A stretch of DNA of 64,000 nucleotides, from assembly GCF_028858725.1 (NCBI RefSeq), contig NC_084769.1, positions 8,185,501-8,249,500 on the forward strand. Reading direction: 5' to 3'. A program made the position numbers and the translations under genes. The stretch is from Colius striatus (Eukaryota; Chordata; Aves; Coliiformes; Coliidae). The notes under the pieces were generated by a model. That model was not told the DNA's origin and ran no database searches. It saw nothing but the letters and a program-made list of their open reading frames with translations. This document shows, piece after piece, positions 1 through 11,568 of this stretch (positions are counted from its first letter, which is position 1; every line of letters begins with the position of its first letter).

Positions 1-878
1 GAATGAGAACTGAGTGTCTTCTGCTGCATCATGTTGAATTTGGAGAAAGAATCATTCCTCTCTTTGGATGTGTAGTGATCCTACCACTCTGATTTATGCA
101 TCTGGTAGACAGAGAAAAGTAATGACAAAGAGCAGTAGCACTAATAGAAAGTTTCACTATTAAGGTCTTTGACAAACAGGAATTATTCTGTAAATGGCAC
201 ATATAGACTATATAGTCTTACCTTCACAGTGTAGTGGACAAACTGAGACAATGGAAGTTAGTGAATCAACCTAAACCACTCACTCAAGAGCAGGGATCCA
301 ACTCAAAATATGGACAAACGCTTAGGGCGTACCTGAAATGACCCAAGTACACTTTCCTTCTCCCTCGCCTATGTCTAAAACTGTTTCTTCCCCTCACCCC
401 CATTAATAAATCTTAACAAAATACTTACAATTGAATTCTATAACAATTCTATAAGAAAAAGTGGAAGAATAATCCTGTGCCAACCCAACCATTGCTACTG
501 CAAGCAAAAGTATCATTCAGATTTTAGTGAACGGTGAACTTCTGAAGTGTCAGCAGTTGTTTTCAATTTTATGCCACTTTTGATAGTTTAATGATTTTGC
601 TCTACATTCTAAACAGACAGATGCTTGAGAGAGAGGGACCAACCAGATAATTTTAATAGCATTTCTCCTCTGCTTAACATTTTCTGGGTATTATTGTATC
701 CATAATCCCAATATGTTGGATTCCTCTGTGATGGCAGACTATATGTTCTCGCCCATTTCACTTGGTACAACTGAGTGCAAAAGAGTTGAAGAATGGTAGA
801 ATGACATAAAACATAGGAGAATTATGAACCTTTAAGGTAGGAAATTCATGAATGTTTTTAAATTTACATTTTTATTAG
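1..878. other. noncoding, 5' part of window
   Basis: AT-rich sequence with many stops in all frames and no repeat I recognise. If the exon starting at 879 is real, this is intron. No convincing upstream exon ending in phase 2 could be found here. Confidence 0.5.
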
Positions 879-944
879 GTTTTTGGCAGATGGAAAAATG
901 AGAAATCAGCGTGTGACAGCCAGTGTTCACACTGAGAAACTGGA
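879..944 (+). CDS. candidate internal exon 1 of an unrecognised gene
   Basis: A T-rich tract and TTATTAG acceptor precede the exon, and CTGGA|GTAAGC follows it as donor. A second acceptor (TTTGGCAG) at 889 would shorten it by 11 bases. Only one frame is open across the exon. It gives about 21 codons, including MRNQRVTASVHTEKL, and ends in phase 2, which fits the next candidate exon. The upstream exon would lie outside the window. I do not recognise the protein and assign no function. The length (66 nt) is typical for a vertebrate internal exon. Evidence is splice signals plus reading-frame agreement only, so a chance open segment is possible. Confidence 0.4.
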
Positions 945-2456
945 GTAAGCACTGCCTGCAGCTGACTGCACAGGGGGAAGACTGGAGTGGCTTCTTTTTT
1001 TCTCCTCAAAGCAAAAGCATTTCACTCTAATTGTCTCTAATGTGGATCAACCACTGCAATGTATAAAGAGAAGAAAGGGAGAGAAAGCTCTTTTCTTCTC
1101 CACCAGAGTCTTCAGACAACTCACTCCTAGCAGCATCCTGACTGTCAGTGTGTTTTATTGTACTTCATCCTGCCTGATTTTTTTATATGACAAGTGTTCC
1201 TTTGATTCTCTGGGAATCAATCTGTATTGGATTTCACTTTAGGTAATTTCTTCAGATACTCAGCATAATTTCCCCCTCTTTATTTCTTTTCAACCTATTG
1301 TCAATAACTTAATCAATTCCTCACTGTCTCTAGTGTAGTATACAGCCTTCAAACTTGCAGAGATGGTCATTCCTTCCCATTTTAGTCTCCTCTTTGTCAT
1401 TGTTTGAAATTACTACGAAGAGACTTGTTAATCGTTTCCCACCAAGTCAATACTTTAATTCTCTTTGCTGCTATTGTCTGAATTCCATCAAGTTTGTCTC
1501 TATCCTTCTGGCCCAGAACAGAATTCGGTGTTTGTGATGGGATTGCTCTAGAATTGCAGAGAAAAAGGAGGTGAAGGGCTCTTCAGTATTCCAACACTGT
1601 TCAGTGTTCTGTCACTGTCTAAAGAAATATGGATGAAGACAGAGCATCTTTCATTTTTAACGTTTTCATAATAGTTTTCTTGGCCGTAGCTGAAGTTTAA
1701 TCAATGTGTATCTGTTCCTTTTAATTTTATGGTCTTGCTGTCGCACAGTCCTACATGCTCTGTTGTGTAAGAATAAAGTGCATTTGAATTGTCGGGGGAA
1801 GTCTCCTTTTCTTTATGTCTATTCATTGATATATATAGGGGAAACATCCCACAAGATTGAAGATGGTAAAGCTGAGTCATACTCTGTTGCCTTTCTGCTG
1901 TGAGCATGAGGATGAAGGAAAGATGTCACTGAACTGTGCTTGGGAATCCTAGAGCTGGATTCCTTTGGGTCTGGTCCCTGGATGATGTTAGGTCACCTGA
2001 AATGAGAGTAGACTTCTTCTAACTACTGAAAAGGCTGAACAGCTGGGGAGTCAGCTGAAGGATTTTAGAGCTTACCCTTACAGGAGCTGTTAGTTCTGCC
2101 ACTTCCAAAGTCAGCTCCAGTACCAAATCTTTTATGTGTCTTATCTGTAGCAGTGAACAGAGATGACTACAAAATCCAGGGATATGCAGCTGTAGTTATA
2201 GCTGGCCTAACTGTACAGATTGACAGGACTCCTTGAAGGTATTTGGGCTGCAGAATGAGTAATACATTAATATTTCTGATAAAATTGTTCATGGTGTCCT
2301 GTGTGGGTAACACTTGGAGCTGCTCAGCCTAATGGGGCTGCATGTTCTTGCTTTGTTCCCATGCTGCTGTCTGTTCTTTCAAACCAGGGGCTCAGTTCTG
2401 ATTTGTCTGGCACTGAAAGAGGTTGAAGCTGTCTTTCCTCTCTTGTTCTTCCCCAG
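945..2456. other. putative intron
   Basis: No repeat family recognised. It contains only short chance ORFs. It would be a 1.5-kb intron between the first two candidate exons. Confidence 0.4.
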
Positions 2457-2531
2457 AGTGGATTTTAGTCACGTTGGGATGGAAGAGCTATTTCCGGATT
2501 ATGGAGATAGGCGAGTTGAGCCCTTTCTCAG
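2457..2531 (+). CDS. candidate internal exon 2 of an unrecognised gene
   Basis: The acceptor is strong: a long C/T tract (CTTTCCTCTCTTGTTCTTCCCCAG) directly before 2457. The donor is CTCAG|GTATAT. The exon is 75 nt, starts in phase 2 and ends in phase 2, so it can be inserted or skipped without a frameshift. It encodes about 24 residues, including GMEELFPDYGDRRVEPF, which is acidic then basic and lacks hydrophobic segments. One other frame is also open here, but the phases of exons 879-944 and 11439-11568 select this one. No domain recognised. Confidence 0.5.
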
Positions 2532-4028
2532 GTATATATATATTTCACCGTACCTCATCTTTCCTTATTTTTCATAGGACATGAGCCTGATTCAGCTTCT
2601 TTTCTGGGCTGTTATTGAACTAATACCTTCATTATAAAGTGTAATGTAATGGCCCACTGGGAGTGTCTGTACAGCAAGGTACAACGTGAGACTCCGTGTT
2701 ACAACCCACAAAGCCCCAGATTCATTAGATACAAATTCTGCAGTCTAGACATTGAAGTATTCCCTCTGATGCAAATGTCTTTGGTTGTCTAAGTTGGATG
2801 TGCAGGGCTGGGTGCTGAAGATGTTACTAGTAACTGAGGAAATATTTTTATAATACTCTTTTTATATTTTGAGTGTTCCTTTGAGCTATGTGAACATTTT
2901 GAAGTGTTATCCAATGCTCTTTGGAGTAAAACCAGATGTCTGAACACTATCACTAAGTTAAGATTATTTTAATAATTCCTCATATCCAGGAGCTGGAATA
3001 CATCAGTAAATAAATGATCTTTCATTCTTTTCATCTCTCCCGCCAGGGAGGAACAAAGCGAGTAGCATTCACTTGGGACACACCATCTCACAAAACCGCT
3101 TTCATTCTCCAAAATGGGCTGTTAGAAAATGTTTGTAGCAAATACTTTATTGTGTACAGACTGTAAAATGAGTGAATGAGGAACAAGAGAGGCGATAGTG
3201 ACAAAAGGCTCCTGAGTACATTCAGTCTCTGGTGCCTGATGGGTTTGTGTTCAGATCAGGGAGCCATCCTGTGACCATCGCAGGCATCATCCCTTTTAGT
3301 GGTGCAGGTGGAAGGGGTGGAGCATGCACAGATAATTTTTAGTGTTCCCTCTGGACTGTGATTAGGACAGATTGGGCAGGCAAAAGAGATGCTGACTGAA
3401 CTGCATCTGTCTCTGAAAAGGGATTTCACAGGCTCTTAGTTCTGGTTTCAAAAATTGGTTTGCCAATCCACCATTGCTTCCTGCAGAGGCCTGGATACGG
3501 ATCTTGCATGTAGGTTTGAAACTCTTGGGCTTACTGAAGTATTGCCTTGATTTACACTAATGGAAGAAAAAGTAAGAAGAAAATACAAAGCAAACAGAGC
3601 AAAAAGTAGGAAGCTTGACTGTATATGTTAATTTTTTTCGCTTCAGTTAGTTGTCTGTCAGACCGATTCAGATGTTGGATTTAATTGCCTGAACATTGCA
3701 ACATATTAGATGAATACATATTAATTTGATATGTTATCTTTATTGGCCTCCTAAACTGGATGCTACTGCCTCTGATTTGTAATTCAGTGTTTGAAACCTA
3801 ATGAGATTCCTGTTTGGGTCGCTGCTGACAGCCATGAGAAACAACTCGCTCTAATAACGATGTGCTAGATTACAGGAGTTGCATCCAGTTGATAACGCAG
3901 GCATCTGTATTGGGGTGTAAATTAGAGATTTGATTTTGGAACATTAAGTCTCCACATAACCCTTGAGGTCTGTGAATAGGAACAGTGAAATCTCCTCAGG
4001 TCCTGGAGTTCAGCTTCTCCTTTTAAAC
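2532..4028. other. putative intron, 5' portion
   Basis: No repeat recognised apart from a short TA run just after 2532. A good acceptor-like site at 3046 is followed by about 40 open codons but has no usable donor and is in the wrong phase. Confidence 0.4.
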
Positions 4029-4239
4029 ATAAAAAAACTCCTTTCCTGTTGAGGTGAGGGAGCCCTGGCACAGGCTGCCCAGGGAGGGTGTGGAGGTTTA
4101 TTCTTGGGAGGTTTTAAAACCAACCTGGACATGTTCCTGTGTGAGCTGATCTAGGTGGACCTGCTTTGGTGGGGGGTTTGGACTAGATGATCTCTAAAGG
4201 TCCCTTCCAACTCTTACCATTCTGTGATTCTGTGGTTCT
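4029..4239 (+). repeat. CR1 LINE, 3' end, 5'-truncated
   Basis: Diagnostic avian CR1 3' sequence: gaggtgagggagccctggca, caggctgcccagggagggtg, then a diverged 'cctggacatgttcctgtgtg' block and 'ggtcccttccaac'. It ends with two ATTCTGTG octamers plus a partial one. Only about 210 bp of the 3' end is present, which is the usual result of incomplete target-primed reverse transcription. Confidence 0.93.
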
Positions 4240-4988
4240 CCGGGTGCCTGGAACTGCCTGTTCCTGACCTAAGATCAGCTGTGAATCCTGAGGGAGACAA
4301 ACAGTTGAAGCCCCCAGAGGCAGATGATACTCATGCTGTATTCAGAGTATACCTTTTGCAGATTAACAGTCTAGATTGCAAAACATTGCTGAAAAAGGCT
4401 TGAAGGCTAACAGACTCTATCTTTACCACGTAGTAGCCCAAATCACATAATTCATAATAGCATTTAGTAATAAATAATACATAATAATGAGTAGTTAGAA
4501 AGTCACCCAAGAAATAAGAGCTTTGGATCTAATGTCTTCTTTAGCCTGAATGGCCTCAGTCTTGCTTGAGTATCTCTTTCTTGTATACAGGTCTTACAAC
4601 GTTCAGAAGGATTTGATTTCCATGCAGGACCTAAGGATACACAAACACCATTGTCATAATCTGTTTTTTATTGATGGTAACACTGTAATATATCCTTTTC
4701 TTCCATGCTGTCCTGACAACAGATTCATGCTTTCTGTCTGCTTATCTTTCATCATTTTTGTCTCAATAATTTTATTGCGTTATATGAATGCTTCATATGT
4801 CCTATAAAAGCAAACAGGGGAGGGTAATCCTTTGACCTTTCCAGCATTCTTTGGTATAATTTACTAGCAATTCTTCTCCTCCCTGCGGCATGGCCCTGGA
4901 ACCCCATGATAAAAATGGACAGCCAATCCAAACAGAAAACGCTGAAAAGGTTAAAGCTTTGATTATGTTAGTCTATAAATGTTCATAG

Positions 4989-5025
4989 CTTTTTTTTTCT
5001 TTTCTTTCTTTTTTTTTTTTCTCCT
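4989..5025. repeat. T-rich low-complexity tract
   Basis: Almost pure T with a few C interruptions over about 37 bases. It is not followed by a plausible exon. Confidence 0.85.
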
Positions 5026-7034
5026 GAAAGAAAATGAGAGCTGAAAATGGCACTGGATGAATCATGCTTATTACAGAATAGGGAAATGATATTGGTTCGA
5101 CCCGTTCTTGTTAATGCTGAAAGAACGTAATCTTGTGCCCTCTCATTTTATGTCACTGCAACCCACCTTATCCTCTTAAATGAATACATGCATCCATTTA
5201 ATTAACCTGGTGAGATACCGAGATATAAATCTTTTAAATGCTTCCCATGCAATTCATCTTGACAGCTGTCACAGTAATAACATCTTTAATGCCATATTCT
5301 TTATTTTCTGATCTATTGAAATTCCTGGTATGATTTTGGAGCACATCGATAGGTTTGCTAGATTTAAGCCCTTAATCTTAACTTGTTTAAATCCTAGAAG
5401 CAATGCTATAGAAAGCTTTACTGATTGTTTGGTTTGCTGAATAAATGGAAGATTATCTTGCATGAAGAAGGCATAAATGCATTTTGAAAACTATGATTGA
5501 AAGAGGGTGAAATTTAGTAGCTGAGACACTGTATTTTAAATGCTGTGTTTCGAGAACATTGTACTAAGGTAAGAGTCTGTTCTTTGCTGGCAAGTGATCA
5601 CCAGTCAAAATTACATGAGACCATCCTACGTGCTCTACTGATTCCCTTTCAAGACATGGAGCAAGGGCAGGAGAGATCCCCAGCATTTGGCTGTCAAATT
5701 AGTCAACCCTGAGTTTCTTTATAGGCTGCCATGTGGCAGTGTCTCGTACTTAATTAATATCACAACAAAGGTGAGAAAGTTTCTTGTCCAGCTCCCACCT
5801 TTCCCACTCTTCCTTGGGGCTACTTTATCACAGCCTTGTGGATGTCCACTAGACAGTCTTCAACCAGAATTAGAGGAGTGGATTAAGGAGTGTTTTGGGC
5901 GCAGTATAACTTGCAGGGCACAACTGGGCCTGTGTGCTGCTTGTGTAGCTCCAATATCCATTGGAACAGCTTTAGAGATTGTGAGAAATTCGGGGTGTAT
6001 CAAAGTTAATTATTTCACAGGTAAGCAAGGAAAAGAGAACTAGGAGAGAATCTTTTTCTATCTAGATATTTTCTGACTGACCTGACATGGTATTTTTTTC
6101 AATATAATTTTCCAATGCCAGTCAGAATATCTTGATATTTAGGCAGAATGATACAGCAGTGCTGTGTTTGCTGCCTTGTAATTCCCGGAGTATTCTACTT
6201 ATCTGAGCATTTTAGGTTCCTGCATTGGAATTTTTCTAATTTAATTAACTCATTAATGCTGGCACATGGCACATTCTCCTTCCCTCTCTTCAAAAATGTG
6301 GCTTGCTTATCTAAATAGCAACCTAATCCAGTGGGTGTGAATGTACAATGTATACATTCGTACTAACAAACTGCTGACCAGCCTAAGCAAATACCTGGGA
6401 GCACTGGGCATTAGGCAGGCAGGCCCTAATTACAGTGTTACTATGAAATTTACCCTGGGTGAAACAAAACTCATTTAGCTTAAGTTTCAGGTTGCAGAAA
6501 TGCCACTGCAGTTTTCTCTTTCCCAAATGTTAAAGCTTGAAATATCAATTCAAAAGAGAATTTTGGAACGATTTTCCCACTCTATCACTTGTAGTCATGA
6601 TGAGGCTAAATACCATGGCAGGGAGAGATAGGAGTGTGGTAATGAAACCATTTTCATCACTCTCTTTTAATCAGTAGGCAGAATTTTCACATCTGTTTGT
6701 GAAGGTGGGGTTTTCTGCTGTTACTGCTCCGATGGTTTGAACACTACCATTTTGAAATACTCAAAAAGCTTAGCACAAACCCCACACTTTAGAGTGGCCT
6801 GTGCCTGGGAAGATAAGTGTAGGGATTTGAGAGAACTGAACAGTCTTTGATCTGTTGAATACACATTGACTCCTTAATTCTGGAATGTTTTTTTTCTCCT
6901 AGTTCTGAAAAGGCCCAGACCAACTGTACCATACTTATTTACCCCTTCTCCTACAAGAGCACAACAAAAGCAAGCATACACACATTGGTGGTAGCACCAG
7001 AGCTGGCAAAAGAAACACAACTGGACTACCACAG

Positions 7035-7053
7035 ATTCAATTCAATTCAATTC
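7035..7053. repeat. (ATTCA)n short tandem repeat
   Basis: Three perfect ATTCA units and a partial fourth. Confidence 0.85.
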
Positions 7054-9648
7054 GGTTCTTAGGAAACTGAATCACTCCAGAGACTGCTAATGAGATATAA
7101 AATCTTTAACCTTTAGGTCACCTGTTCATTCTAACTAACATTTTCATTGATGACAGCCTTTAATTTCTCATAGCTGCTTCCTGACCTATGCTAGTGATAT
7201 TATTTTCCTTCTCCTTTCATCGCTGAGGGATAATACCAGTTCTAGATATTCCCTCTCAGTTGTAAAGTTTGTCTGTCAAACAAGCAGTACCATCAGAGTA
7301 GAAAGTAGTGTTTAAAGGTGATCACCATATAAATTTAGTCTCATTGTGTTACCCAATATTTTGATGCCCACATCACAAGATCTGTCCTCTTGTTAACACC
7401 TCAGAAAGTCAAGCAAACCTGAGAGGGAATACCTTGCTGCCCTAGGGGTGTTCCTCCTTCTGACAGCCTTAATGTGTGCAAAGCAGAGGCTGGGAAGGCT
7501 GTATTATATGTATCCTGGGTTTAAACAAAAGGGCACTGGTTTGTAGAGCTGTCATTTTTGTCATGTGTCATAATCACTAAATTTCTACTAATTTGTAAGA
7601 CACAGAAAAACAAATACAGTCCATTTTGAGTTACCAGAGCGATATACTGTGTGCGAGTTCCCAGCTGGCATATGTTGGCATAGCTCTGTGGAAATGTAAC
7701 TGCAGTTTCAAACTGTCTGAAAATATCTTGGATGCTTATCTAAGAAATATGTTATACATTTTCATCAGCTAAAGCAATATACATCAATCATCCTTTGTTA
7801 CTACTAGAAATGAAGAAGGTATTATAATCCACGAGATTTCTTGCATAGCTTTTAGAGTGCTTTTCTATGTTAATCACACAGTTTCTCCAGGGCATAGTTT
7901 TAGAGCCATCTCCTGAAGTAATGAACATTCCTGTACTGAGTACTAAAAATACTGCACTTTAGGATATATAATCAAGCTGATGCCTCTGGCTTGCTGCCTT
8001 TATGAACAGCGAGGGTATACCATATTGAAGCAAGATCCCACTTAGGTCTTCCCCTGAGAGGCTTTTGTGTCCATACAAAACCTTCTTCCCTGAGCTCAAT
8101 GTGAAAATGTGAAGAGAGTAGACAAACATCTGGGACCTCCATTCTCTTAGACTCATCCCCATACACTTCTTAAGGATACAGGCTTATCACTAAATGCCTC
8201 TAACTTCAGCGCTTTCCCCAGTATGCTCAGCGTAGATGAACACTATAGTCCCTTAGAGAAGAGTCTCGCAGTTGAAAAACTTCCTGCAGCACAAAGAGCA
8301 GTAGGATGTGCCCCCCACAGATTTGGCAACGTATGTATGTGAGTGCAGTACCAGTGAAGACACAATCAATCAGGAGAGACTTTGCGATGACTCGCAGTAG
8401 CTGAGCTAAATGGGACAGTCAAGATCTGAATGCTGATCTCTGCTCTAAAGATATCAGTAAGCAAAGTGGTCAGGGAGTGCAGATAAATTTCTACAGTCTG
8501 TTCTCTTGGTAACGCAAATCCAGTATTTCTGATGCTTAGGCAAACTGATTTTTGGTGCTTTTAAGTTTTAAGACTGTTCCATGTGGACAACCATTCTCCT
8601 CTGCTGAGCTTCCCAGTGGATGTGTTAGCTGCATCTTGAATTCTTCTTCTCAGAGGAAGAGAGATTTACCTTGGAGGGCCATTTTTCCTCTGTGACAAGC
8701 AGTGTCATGCACAAAGATGACCATTGCAAGATGAAGACTTGCTCTGTTTTTAAGTACTTCATTCTGATTAGCTTTCTTTAAAGGCTTGCTGAGCTGGGTA
8801 CTTTGAGGCAGCAGCATATGTTGGTACAGGTGATGTATTGTATTATCTTGTCTGATAATTACCTTTGATTCAAAACTTTAAGCAGGTTCAGCTGTAGGTT
8901 GTTAACTCTTCAGAGGAGATCCGTGTCAGCCTGCTAATGGTAACATGCCCAGAGATTTGAGCTTGCATGGTGTGCAGGGGAGGGAGTGGAGTCTGCGTGT
9001 CTGAGGCTGCTTCACCAGTACATGAGTAGGTCCATGTGCTGTGCTAGGTAGGGCTACAGTAAATCCACTCCTTGGAGTGCCTAAGGCAGCATAGCATATA
9101 AGCTATGGAATAATTAACAATAATCCTTTCTCCTTTTACTTCTAAACTAGAATTTGGGTTGGTTCCACTAAATACTTGCAGATAGAAACTTCAGGCACTT
9201 ACTCATATTAAATACTTGACCTTCTACAGGGACAGCTCTCAGTACCTCACTCCTAAGTGGTTTTGTGCTCACTGATCAACAAAGACTCTTGGTGGAAGTC
9301 ATGCTCTCCAGGCATGATGAATGCACAGAGGAATGATATAAAGATTACATAAAGTCTTTCTTTTGTTAATTTCTGGCATAATTGCAAGAGCAGTATAATA
9401 CATTGCCTCTGTGTTTGTTCAAATCTATGGTGGTATTTCTTTTGAGATACGGTAGCTAATTATGTGATAGCACACCATTGAGATTCCCTGTGAGCTGAAT
9501 TAGCTTTAGGATTGCTACTACGGAAAGGAAGCAAGGGCTTACAGGTAAACCTGGAAAAGAACACAAGGCAGGAATGATCACTATGCAATAACTGAGATTT
9601 TCCTGCCTTTGTGAGTACGTGTTCTCATTGCACGTGCTCTTTAAACAA

Positions 9649-10290
9649 ATGTGTATAAAGGGTAATTTTTATCCATTTTTGAGAAAATGGCCTGAATTCT
9701 GGTATTGCACAAGTGTAAAACCACTACAAAACAAAAGTAGGAGACACCAAGTGGTGTTCAATAGAAGTCCGAATTTACCACTGAGCAGTTTGATAGCTGA
9801 ACCAGTTGTCATTTCCCTGAGGGGGGCATTTTGTAAGAGCAGTCCCAGTTCTGATGCCCACATTGTACCTGATGATCCTAGTTTGTGTGCCTCTGGGAGC
9901 CCTCTGAATTCCAGCTGGCTTTGGAGGCTTAGCCTGAGGCATCCTGTTTTCCTTGCAGGCAGCCTGTGCTTGGCTCACATTCAGACTCCTATATGCCCTC
10001 GTAGCACAGCATTCAGGGACAATTTGATGAAGGAGGTGCGGTGGGTTTATCTGTTTGATATCACCACTGTGACAGATGGGATGGTTCACAGGTGCATGAG
10101 AAGTCGAATCTATCCAGAGGCCTGCAAATATATCTGGAAAACACATGCAAGGTTTCTTTTGGGAATGCCCCAGCGTTACCCTACAGCCAAGCTCAATGGT
10201 ATTTGTGCATCACCTGGCTGCTTGTCACTGAAGGTGCTATTTGCATTAAGTAAAAAGGATCAGAAGAAAGCAGCTTTGTCTTTTGCTTAG
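9649..10290 (+). CDS. long unexplained ORF, 213 codons, uncertain
   Basis: This is the longest ATG-initiated open frame in the window (the frame extends upstream to a GTG at 9619). It ends in TAG at 10288-10290. The product has no signal peptide, membrane segment or domain that I can recognise; the C-terminal half is moderately basic and contains several Cys and Trp. An antisense frame in the same codon register is also open from 10146 to 9775. A splice-acceptor-like tract (CTGTTTTCCTTGCAG) lies inside it at 9958, in a phase that does not fit the candidate split gene. No Kozak-like context or poly(A) signal close behind the stop was obvious. It may be a chance ORF or the remnant of an old insertion; I assign no function. 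Confidence 0.15.
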   Translation: MCIKGNFYPFLRKWPEFWYCTSVKPLQNKSRRHQVVFNRSPNLPLSSLIAEPVVISLRGAFCKSSPSSDAHIVPDDPSLCASGSPLNSSWLWRLSLRHPVFLAGSLCLAHIQTPICPRSTAFRDNLMKEVRWVYLFDITTVTDGMVHRCMRSRIYPEACKYIWKTHARFLLGMPQRYPTAKLNGICASPGCLSLKVLFALSKKDQKKAALSFA

Positions 10291-11438
10291 TTTTTCAGTC
10301 AAATGCAATGAATTTCTCTAGGTTTAGCGTTAAGTAGTGCTGTATGATTAATCCAACATTACTAGATTTATGTTTTTAAATAGGCTTCCACATCAAATCT
10401 GGACTAAGAAATGTGGACAAATTATTGCAGTGAAAGCTCTTTGTCCTCAGTAGGAGCTAGCATATTAAGAAATGTAGGATGCTGCCTTCTGAATCAGTAA
10501 ATGCAGCCACTGTGAGATGCAGCAGAAAGTTCATGTATTTGGTTCTGTATTTATGAGGATATCTGCCTGCCTTAATTTGAGTTAGATTCTGATTTCTGTT
10601 ATTTTTCTACTTTCTGTAAATCCTGAATAAATTCTTTAACTTTGCTCATGATCCTGAATCAAAACACAATAAATATGACCTTAAAATACAAGCTAAAACT
10701 TTCAAATGCATATATCATCAGGAACATTTAAGAAAAGAGAAAGCTGGTAGTTATTACTTGTAAGCTGTGGCTTGCTTTTAGCAGAAACCACCAGCGAGGA
10801 AGAACCAAACCCTATAGAACTGGAAAGACTAATTTCCTCTGCGATGCCTTTATGAGGTGAAGTTCCCTGGCCATTCTGTACAGGCAGTGCAACTGTCTGA
10901 TTATCACAGCAGAATCTTTGACCTTAAAAACGTAAAGAAAGTGCTGAGGGCATTTGTCTTACTTTCAAGATAATGGGAGTTGAAAGCTTTTAGAACTTTT
11001 CACTTTTAGGTCCAAAATTTGTACATCAGTGTAGCAGCACAGATGTGCCAACAAGCAGGGCTTACTGGGGAGTGCAATTAATGTGAAATCAACTGTTTCC
11101 CTCCCTACTTCCCCCTCCCCAGCCCCAGGTAGGTCGTTGGCTCTGCAAATCCAGCTCCCAGCCCAGTTCAAAAGAGACTGTGAAAACATGAGGTGTATTG
11201 ATAAAGACAGTAGTAGCAGATTTTTATTTTTCTCTGAGAAGTGACCCAAACATGTTGGTAATATTTCTGTCTGGAGAGTTTAGCTTTTTTTGGCATGGAA
11301 AATTTGTTCCTGGAACAAAGCCTACTATAGACACAAAGTCATTAGCTGCTGGGTTATTACAAAGTTAATGATGAAAGACAGAGACTGTTAAATAGGATAT
11401 TGAAATGTGCTTTTAATTTTTCACTTTTTTTTTTTCAG
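10291..11438. other. noncoding, putative intron
   Basis: AT-rich, no repeat family recognised. It ends in the T-rich acceptor tract of the next candidate exon. Confidence 0.4.
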
Positions 11439-11568
11439 TGATGCTGGAAACAGTCTGACATTTCTAGTGGATCAAAAAGAGAAAACAATAACCTCAGCTA
11501 TGGAGAGAAAAAGACAGCTACAGAAAAGGGAATTTGGGAAAAGACTTTCTCTGGACAGCAGTCTTGTG
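11439..11568 (+). CDS. candidate internal exon 3 of an unrecognised gene (best supported)
   Basis: An almost ideal acceptor (a run of about 14 T ending in CAG) sits before 11439, and a good donor (CTTGTG|GTAAGA) follows 11568. The exon is 130 nt, starts in phase 2 and ends in phase 0. The other two frames hit a stop within the first six codons, so the coding frame is unambiguous and matches exon 2457-2531. It encodes about 43 residues, strongly charged: a stretch with SAMERKRQLQKREF followed by GKRLSLDSSLV. The first part could form a basic helix, and RLS is a possible basophilic-kinase site (inference). No domain or gene recognised. Confidence 0.6.

Larger units (their letters stand above)
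4240..9648. other. noncoding, putative intron
   Basis: No interspersed repeat recognised. It contains a T-rich tract at 4989-5025 and three ATTCA units at 7035-7053. An ORF at 5687-6043 ends near a good donor-like site (CACAG|GTAAGC at 6020) but has no strong acceptor and the wrong phase for the candidate gene. Confidence 0.4.

Noticed and set aside
222..242. Minus-strand 21-nt microexon (donor AAG|GTAAGA)
   Set aside because: Single tiny open segment with no neighbouring minus-strand exon.
3047..3168. Open segment after a strong acceptor (CATCTCTCCCGCCAG)
   Set aside because: No donor within the open part, and the phase compatible with exon 2457-2531 hits a stop after five codons.
5687..6043. 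118-codon ORF ending near CACAG|GTAAGC
   Set aside because: Starts at TTG, has no strong acceptor, and its phase at the donor does not fit any candidate neighbour.
6903..7062. 53 open codons after TTTTTTTTCTCCTAG in the phase left by exon 2457-2531
   Set aside because: No usable donor gives the phase needed by exon 11439-11568. A run this short is expected by chance among the many sites inspected.
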